A program made the translations under genes and the position numbers. Source: Patescibacteria group bacterium (GTDB lineage: Bacteria > Patescibacteriota > UBA1384 > XYA2-FULL-43-10 > CAINNR01). Taken from it: a stretch of DNA of 10,560 bases. Below are positions 5,933-10,560 of the stretch, piece by piece; positions within the stretch are counted from its first letter, which is position 1, and each line of letters begins with the position of its first letter. The DNA is taken from positions 1-10,560 of the forward strand of contig JAQVAO010000010.1 of NCBI GenBank assembly GCA_028690755.1. Direction: 5' to 3'. The notes under the pieces were generated by a model. It did no database searches. It was not told where the DNA came from and was given only the letters and a program-made list of their open reading frames with translations.

Positions 5933-8118
5933 TGAATCTAGTAATTGTTGAGTCGCCGGCGAAAGCAAAGACGATTGAAAAATATCTGGGCAAGGATTAT
6001 AAAGTCCTGGCCTCTTTTGGTCATGTGCGTGACCTGCCGAAAAAAGAATTGGGAGTTGATGTGGCTAGCAATTACCAGCCTAGTTATGAGATCCCTTCAG
6101 ATTCGAAAAAAACCGTCTCGGCTCTTAAAAAAGAACAAGCAAAAGCAAAAGATATTTATCTGGCAACTGACTTGGATCGAGAAGGAGAAGCAATTTCTTG
6201 GCATATTTTAAAAGCCTTGAAATTGCGTGAAGACGATACAAATGTCAAACGAATTACCTTTTCTGAAATAACAAGCTCGGCACTAAAAAAAGCGGTCCAA
6301 AATCCGCGGAAGATTGATATGAATTTGGTTGATGCCCAGCAAGCGAGAAGGGTTCTCGATCGCCTTGTTGGCTATAAGCTTTCACCGCTTCTGTGGAAAA
6401 AGGTAAAATCCGGTCTTTCTGCTGGCAGAGTCCAATCCGTTGCCGTCCGATTAGTTGTTGAAAAAGAGAGGGAGATTAAAGGCTTTAAACCGGAAGAATT
6501 TTGGGTTATCGCAGTATTACTTTCTAAAAAACAAGATGAACTCAAATTTAAAGCTTATCTTGTCGAGGAAGATGGCAAGCCGATCAAAAAGCTTGATATT
6601 AAAACGGAAAAAGACGCCAAAAGAATAGAGAAGGCTCTGCAAGATGCAAAATACAAGGTGTTGTCAGTCGACAAGAACGAAACTCTTCGAAATGCATCAG
6701 CACCTTTTACGACTTCGACCTTGCAAATGGAGTCTTCAAGAAAACTTGGGGTTTCTGTCAAACAAACGATGATGTTGGCACAGAGATTGTACGAAGCGGG
6801 AAAAATTACCTATATGAGAACTGACTCAACTAATTTGTCGGCAGAAGCAGTAAAAGAGATTCGCAAGGTGGTTGAAAAGGAGTATGGGGTAAAATATTTG
6901 CCGGAGTCAGCGCTAAAATACGCTAGTAAAAAACGGGCGCAAGAAGCGCACGAAGCGATTAGGCCAACTCATTTTAACGAGCGAAAAGCTTCAGAAGATT
7001 CGAGAGAACAACGACTTTATGATTTGATTTGGAAAAGGGCGGTTGCTTCACAGATGGCACCGGCAAAAATCGAGATTGTTGAAGCGCGCATCGCTGCGCA
7101 AATCAAGGAAAAACTAGTTTTTCTTGCTCGCGGAGAAAGCATCAAATTCGATGGTTTTATTAAAGTTTATACTGAAGGTCGAGATGATGAAGTCGAAGAA
7201 GAGAAAGCGACAATTCCGGAACTTGAAAAAGATGAGATTCTAGATTTTCATCAATTTGAAAAAATGCAAAAATTTACCGAACCACCAAAAAGATATACCG
7301 AAGCCACCTTAGTGAAAAAACTAGAAAGCTTGGGTATCGGTCGACCTTCCACATACGCTCCAACGATGTCGACGATACAAGATCGCGGATATGTCCGGTT
7401 GGAAGAGAAAAGATTTTTCCCCGAAGAGATCGCCGATATTGTCACTGATCTTTTAGTCGAACATTTCCCCAAGGTTATCGATTACAAGTTTACTGCTCAT
7501 ATGGAAGATGAATTTGATGAAATAGCTGAAGGTAAGATAAAGTGGCAAGGGGTGATTGATGAATTTTATCAACCATTTGCGGAAAATTTAAAAGAAAAGA
7601 ATAAAGAGCTGGATAAAAAAGATATTGTGCCGATAAAAGAGATCGGCGAAAAATGCCCAGAATGCAAAAAACCTTTAGTCGAGAGATTCGGCCGCTTTGG
7701 TAAATTTATCGCTTGCTCTGATTATCCAAATTGCAAGTATTCTCGTCCGCTTGAAAATAAAAAGGAGATGAAAAATGCCGTTGTTGCTGACGACGATGGT
7801 AACACAACTAAAGTTTCAGAGGCAGAGGGAGAAAAATGTGAGAAATGTGGTGGTAAGATGAAGCTTAAAGAGGGGAGATTCGGCAAGTTTCTCGCTTGCG
7901 AAAATTATCCCAAATGCAAAAATACTAAAACGATTGTGACCGATACCAAGGTTAAGTGTCCGGATTGTGGTGAGGGAACGATTATTGAGCGTCGAACAAA
8001 GCGTGGTCGGACTTTTTGGGGCTGTTCTAGATATCCAAAATGTAAATATGCTACTTGGAACGATCCGAATAAAAAGAAACAAGAAGAAAGTAGTGAGGAG
8101 AATGGAGATGACCAATAA
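5932..8118 (+). CDS. topA: DNA topoisomerase I (type IA)
   Basis: TopA relaxes negative supercoils by cutting one strand through a 5'-phosphotyrosine link and passing the other. It has 728 residues in the usual order. The Toprim domain begins MNLVIVESPAKAKTI, with Glu7 and Lys11 as conserved residues and the metal-binding triad D80-x-D82-x-E84. The catalytic core carries the active Tyr294 in KITYMRTDST with Arg296. EAHEAIRPT and a GIGRPSTYAPT segment follow. Three C-terminal four-cysteine zinc ribbons start near Cys575, Cys636 and Cys676, each with the FGRFGKF- or GRTFWGC-type core. The start at 5932 follows from the SD and the family alignment. The one-base overlap with dprA (TGATG) implies translational coupling. 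All catalytic residues are present, so it should be active. Confidence 0.97.
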   Translation: MNLVIVESPAKAKTIEKYLGKDYKVLASFGHVRDLPKKELGVDVASNYQPSYEIPSDSKKTVSALKKEQAKAKDIYLATDLDREGEAISWHILKALKLREDDTNVKRITFSEITSSALKKAVQNPRKIDMNLVDAQQARRVLDRLVGYKLSPLLWKKVKSGLSAGRVQSVAVRLVVEKEREIKGFKPEEFWVIAVLLSKKQDELKFKAYLVEEDGKPIKKLDIKTEKDAKRIEKALQDAKYKVLSVDKNETLRNASAPFTTSTLQMESSRKLGVSVKQTMMLAQRLYEAGKITYMRTDSTNLSAEAVKEIRKVVEKEYGVKYLPESALKYASKKRAQEAHEAIRPTHFNERKASEDSREQRLYDLIWKRAVASQMAPAKIEIVEARIAAQIKEKLVFLARGESIKFDGFIKVYTEGRDDEVEEEKATIPELEKDEILDFHQFEKMQKFTEPPKRYTEATLVKKLESLGIGRPSTYAPTMSTIQDRGYVRLEEKRFFPEEIADIVTDLLVEHFPKVIDYKFTAHMEDEFDEIAEGKIKWQGVIDEFYQPFAENLKEKNKELDKKDIVPIKEIGEKCPECKKPLVERFGRFGKFIACSDYPNCKYSRPLENKKEMKNAVVADDDGNTTKVSEAEGEKCEKCGGKMKLKEGRFGKFLACENYPKCKNTKTIVTDTKVKCPDCGEGTIIERRTKRGRTFWGCSRYPKCKYATWNDPNKKKQEESSEENGDDQ

Positions 8119-8139
8119 AGCTAATCGGATGAATTATTC

Positions 8140-8178
8140 TTCTCACTTTTCTCACTTCTTAATTCATAATTCTAACTT
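8140..8178 (+). repeat. short 9-base tandem repeat between topA and recR
   Basis: TTCTCACTT occurs twice head to tail (8140-8148, 8149-8157), with an 8/9 copy TTCTAACTT at 8170-8178. The 69-base gap (8119-8187) is otherwise pyrimidine- and AT-rich and encodes nothing visible. A TATAAT-like CATAAT at 8165-8170 could be a -10 box for recR, but no good -35 box accompanies it. Confidence 0.5.
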
Positions 8179-8187
8179 CTAATAATT

Positions 8188-8793
8188 ATGTTGCCCAAAG
8201 CGGTTCAGAATTTAATAGATGAGTTTTCTAAGCTTCCAGGAATCGGTCCAAAAACGGCAGCCAGGTTGGTTTTTTATTTATTAAAGAAGCCAAAATCGGA
8301 TATTGAAGCTTTTGGCCAAGCGGTCTTGAAGCTTAATCAAAATTTAAAATATTGCAAAGAGTGTTTTTCCATTACTGAAGATGAAATCTGCAGTATTTGC
8401 TCCGATTCAGGTAGAAAAGGGGAGATTTTAGCTGTCGTAGAAGAACCACTAGATATAGTAGCTGTAGAAAAAAGTCGCGGCTACGGTGGTCTATATCATG
8501 TACTTGGCGGGGCAATCTCGCCGATTGATGGAATTGGTCCAGAAGACCTGCGAATCAAAGAGCTACTTGACAGGCTTAAAAATAATCCTAAAATTAAAGA
8601 AGTAATTCTCGCCACTAACCCGTCACTTGAGGGTGAAGCGACCGCCACTTACATCAAATCAAAAATCGATGAATTCGGTGGAGAAATTGAAATCACCAGG
8701 ATTGCTAGAGGTCTGCCAGTTGGTGGCGACCTGGAATACGCTGACGAGATTACACTACTGCAGTCACTTGAGGGGAGAAAAAAATATAAATAA
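8188..8793 (+). CDS. recR: Recombination protein RecR
   Basis: RecR works with RecO and/or RecF to load RecA onto gapped or SSB-coated DNA during recombinational repair. The 201 residues match the family length. In order they show a helix-hairpin-helix (LPGIGPKTAARLVFYLL, 16-32), a four-cysteine zinc finger (Cys56, Cys59, Cys68, Cys71), a Toprim domain (about 79-173, with VVEEPLDIVAVEK and YHVLGGAISPIDGIGPEDL) and the C-terminal RGLPVGGDLEYADEITL. The ATG lacks an SD. The usual partners dnaX and ybaB are not next to it; here it lies between topA and a small zinc-ribbon gene 16 bases downstream. Confidence 0.96.
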   Translation: MLPKAVQNLIDEFSKLPGIGPKTAARLVFYLLKKPKSDIEAFGQAVLKLNQNLKYCKECFSITEDEICSICSDSGRKGEILAVVEEPLDIVAVEKSRGYGGLYHVLGGAISPIDGIGPEDLRIKELLDRLKNNPKIKEVILATNPSLEGEATATYIKSKIDEFGGEIEITRIARGLPVGGDLEYADEITLLQSLEGRKKYK

Positions 8794-8800
8794 AATTTTG

Positions 8801-8806
8801 AGGAGG
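8801..8806 (+). promoter_or_regulatory. ribosome binding site of the small zinc-ribbon gene (decides start)
   Basis: AGGAGG, part of a longer GAGGAGGAG purine run, ends 3 bases before the ATG at 8810. It marks where translation of the short zinc-ribbon protein begins; the same frame stays open upstream inside recR but has no comparable signal there. The spacing is shorter than usual. Confidence 0.65.
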
Positions 8807-8809
8807 AGT

Positions 8810-9016
8810 ATGCCTGATAGGTACTGGTGTACCAGCTGTGATGTCGGCTACACTGACGTAATTCCGGGCGCTTGCCCTCACTGTGGGTCTTCGCTTGTTG
8901 ATATGGAAGGTTTTGAGGATGAAGCGGATCAACCTGGGCCACAGGAGTATGAGGACATCGAGGGGGATCAGGATGATGTAGAGAGAGATTTCCGAATGGA
9001 TAAAAAAGCCGCCTAA
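8810..9016 (+). CDS. Small zinc-ribbon protein with acidic tail, function unknown
   Basis: This 68-residue protein is not one I can name. The N-terminal half forms a single zinc ribbon, CTSC (Cys7, Cys10) and CPHC (Cys22, Cys25), separated by 11 residues with a Gly-Pro turn (VIPGA). Residues 30-64 are strongly acidic (FEDEADQ, EYEDIEGDQDDVERD), probably disordered, and the end is MDKKAA. A strong SD precedes the ATG, and a perfect terminator follows 4 bases after the stop, which supports a real gene, probably transcribed with recR. The zinc ribbon suggests nucleic-acid or protein binding, but no specific role can be inferred. Confidence 0.8.
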   Translation: MPDRYWCTSCDVGYTDVIPGACPHCGSSLVDMEGFEDEADQPGPQEYEDIEGDQDDVERDFRMDKKAA

Positions 9017-9020
9017 AAAA

Positions 9021-9056
9021 TATAAAAAGACCCGTTAAATCTCGGGTCTTTTTATA
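9021..9056 (+). terminator. perfect hairpin terminator after the zinc-ribbon gene
   Basis: A perfect 14-bp stem (9021-9034 with 9043-9056; GACCCG/CGGGTC at the top, A-run/T-run at the base) closes on an 8-base loop. It starts 4 bases after the stop codon and ends the transcript before cysS. The A-run on the 5' side would also make it usable from the other strand. Confidence 0.88.
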
Positions 9057-9083
9057 TTGGCTTTAATTTGATAGTATTTGGCT

Positions 9084-10424
9084 ATGAAACTATATAACAC
9101 TTTAAGCCGCAGTGTCCAAGAATTTCAACCGGTTGATAAGGAACGGGTGACAATCTACACCTGTGGTCCAACAGTTTATAATTACGCCCATATCGGCAAT
9201 TTGCGGACTTTTTTGTTTGAGGACTTTCTTCGCCGAGCGCTTAAATATCTTGGCTATAGAGTTTTTCAGATTATGAACATTACCGATGTTGATGACAAGA
9301 CAATCAGCGCTGGCGACGGGAAGATGGGAAAATTCAAGGAATTAACGAAAAAATTTGAGGAAATTTTTTGGCAAGATCTCTCCAAACTAAACATCGAAAA
9401 ACCGGAAAGTACGCCGCGGGCAACCGAGCATATCGAGCAAATTGTTGCTTTTGTCTCCGATTTATTGAAGAAAGGTTATGCCTACAAGGGTGATGACGGA
9501 TCAATCTATTTTTCAATCGATAAATTTAAAGATTACGGCAAATTATCCCAACTTGATAAAAGTGGGATAAAATCTGGCGCCAGAGTCAGCCAAGACGCCT
9601 ACTCTAAAGATAACCCGGCCGATTTTGTCCTCTGGAAAGCTTGGGACGAGGAGGATGGTGAGATTTACTGGGACACCGAGCTTGGCAAGGGCCGTCCCGG
9701 TTGGCACATCGAGTGTTCAGCGATGTCTGGTGACAAAGTCGAAGGGACGATTGATATTCATGCCGGTGCGGTTGATTTGATCTTTCCGCACCATGAAAAC
9801 GAGATTGCCCAAAGTGAAGCAAAAGAGGGAAGAAAGTTTGTTAATTTTTGGCTTCACGCCGAACATCTTTTGGTAGACAGCAAGAAGATGTCCAAAAGTT
9901 TAAATAATTTCTACACGTTGGGAGATATCGAAGAAAAAGGATATTCGGCGCTAGATTTTCGTTATCTAACTCTCACTGCTCACTGGCGCGATAAATTGAA
10001 TTTTAGTTGGGATTCACTCGAGAGTGCAAAAAACACTCTGTCTCGAGCAAAAAAAATTGTTTCTGGAATTAGTGAAATTGGCAAAGCTGATGAAGAGTAT
10101 AGCAAAAAATTCAAATCTGCATTGGAAAATGATTTGAATATGCCGGAGGCGATTGCAGTTTTTTGGCAGATGCTTCGAGATGATAAAATTAAGTCAGAGG
10201 ACAAGAAGGCAACAGCACTTGATTTTGATCGGGTACTGGGGCTAAATTTGACAAAAACTGAGAAAATTGAGGTTCCAGATGAGGTAAAAAAACTAGTTTC
10301 AGAGCGTGAAAAAGCCCGAAGCGAAAAAGACTACGCTCGAGCAGATAAACTGAGAGAACAAATCGAGAAACTTGGATATATCGTTGAAGACTCTGAGGGT
10401 AAAAGTAAAGTATCTAAAAAGTAA
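9084..10424 (+). CDS. cysS: Cysteine-tRNA ligase (CysRS)
   Basis: CysRS is a cytoplasmic class I aminoacyl-tRNA synthetase that charges tRNA-Cys with cysteine. The 446 residues are close to the usual 460. The zinc-site residues Cys27, Cys211, His236 and Glu240 are all present (TCGPTVY, WHIECSAM, FPHHENE). The HIGH motif appears as HIGN (36-39) and KMSKS lies at 268-272. The C-terminal helical and anticodon-binding part includes RADKLREQIEKLGYIVED. ATG 9084 is preferred over TTG 9078 because the family begins MxLYNTL. There is no SD. TAGTAT at 9072-9077 could be a -10 box placing the transcript start at or near the ATG, which would make a leaderless message; this is inference. It follows a terminator, so it is a separate transcription unit. 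Confidence 0.97.
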   Translation: MKLYNTLSRSVQEFQPVDKERVTIYTCGPTVYNYAHIGNLRTFLFEDFLRRALKYLGYRVFQIMNITDVDDKTISAGDGKMGKFKELTKKFEEIFWQDLSKLNIEKPESTPRATEHIEQIVAFVSDLLKKGYAYKGDDGSIYFSIDKFKDYGKLSQLDKSGIKSGARVSQDAYSKDNPADFVLWKAWDEEDGEIYWDTELGKGRPGWHIECSAMSGDKVEGTIDIHAGAVDLIFPHHENEIAQSEAKEGRKFVNFWLHAEHLLVDSKKMSKSLNNFYTLGDIEEKGYSALDFRYLTLTAHWRDKLNFSWDSLESAKNTLSRAKKIVSGISEIGKADEEYSKKFKSALENDLNMPEAIAVFWQMLRDDKIKSEDKKATALDFDRVLGLNLTKTEKIEVPDEVKKLVSEREKARSEKDYARADKLREQIEKLGYIVEDSEGKSKVSKK

Positions 10425-10440
10425 TTTTGCTCTATAAAAT

Positions 10441-10560
10441 GAAGCGCGGCCGGACCCCCGTGTGGGGATCCGGCCGCTGCGGCTCGGAGGTGGCGCGCAG
10501 GTTGTCCGGCGGCCGACCTTAGGGTGGGTGACGCCAGATCATGGCGCCGACTTCCTTTTT
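10441..10560. other. abruptly GC-rich segment with no recognised gene
   Basis: From about 10441 to 10551 the DNA is about 75% G+C, in sharp contrast to the AT-rich sequence up to 10440, and the window ends in a T-run. Besides the strong inverted repeat at 10446-10477 there is a small hairpin (CGCCA/TGGCG around GATCA, near 10532-10546), and GAAG at 10441-10444 can pair with CTTC at 10551-10554. On the - strand, a 13-codon frame (KKEVGAMIWRHPP) runs from the window edge to a TAA at 10521-10519. It could be the end of a GC-rich gene. Candidates are a structured RNA gene, foreign DNA or an assembly junction; the sequence here cannot decide. Confidence 0.6.
10446..10477. repeat. strong GC-rich inverted repeat, possible terminator
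   Basis: Bases 10446-10459 pair with 10464-10477 at 13 of 14 positions (C/A mismatch at 10455/10468) around a GTGT loop. The stem is almost pure G and C. It begins 22 bases after the cysS stop and could end that transcript, but no T-run follows on +. On the - strand it is followed by a CATTTTAT stretch, so it could be a terminator reading leftwards. Confidence 0.6.

Noticed and set aside
7816..8115. 99-codon - strand frame over the topA zinc ribbons
   Set aside because: Antisense to conserved cysteine motifs; hydrophobic composition comes from reversed Lys/Glu codons.
1..10560. CRISPR array, insertion sequence or prophage
   Set aside because: No regularly spaced repeats, transposase or integrase domains, or phage genes were seen on either strand.

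Overview
The window looks like a chromosomal stretch of a small-genome bacterium, most likely a member of the Candidate Phyla Radiation (Patescibacteria). This placement is an inference. It rests on AT-rich DNA (roughly 35-40% GC by eye), compact gene packing, a drastically shortened Mfd, housekeeping genes in uncommon neighbourhoods (rplU without rpmA, rplK without rplA), and several genes without a Shine-Dalgarno (SD) sequence. The standard genetic code fits: dprA ends in TGA and no gene needs an in-frame TGA. All recognisable genes but one lie on the + strand.

Left part (1-2560). The 3' end of a RodA/FtsW-type peptidoglycan polymerase gene is followed by a well-formed sigma70-type promoter. 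This drives a compact operon, rplU (L21) - secE - nusG - rplK (L11), closed by a 15-bp hairpin terminator. Two ribosomal proteins, the SecE translocase subunit and the NusG elongation/coupling factor are therefore made together.

Middle part (2561-4822). Just after the terminator lies a long imperfect hairpin with an SD-like purine loop that I cannot assign to a known RNA class. It is followed by a 619-residue 'minimal' Mfd that keeps a UvrB-like module, the RNA-polymerase-interaction domain and the translocase motor, but lacks the rest of the N-terminal half and the C-terminal D7 domain. Tail to tail with it is a 66-residue acidic protein of unknown function, the only - strand gene. Its AT-rich upstream region is shared divergently with dprA.

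Right part (4823-10424). dprA and topA overlap by one base (TGATG). They are followed by recR, a small zinc-ribbon protein with an acidic tail, a perfect 14-bp terminator, and cysS. DprA and RecR both promote recombination on single-stranded DNA, TopA controls supercoiling and Mfd handles stalled transcription, so most of the middle and right parts concern genome maintenance.

Far right (10441-10560). Composition jumps abruptly to about 75% GC and includes a very strong inverted repeat. This segment is unlike everything else in the window. It may be a structured RNA or foreign DNA, or an assembly junction. The most interesting items are the minimal Mfd, the unassigned hairpin before it, the two small unknown proteins and this GC-rich tail.
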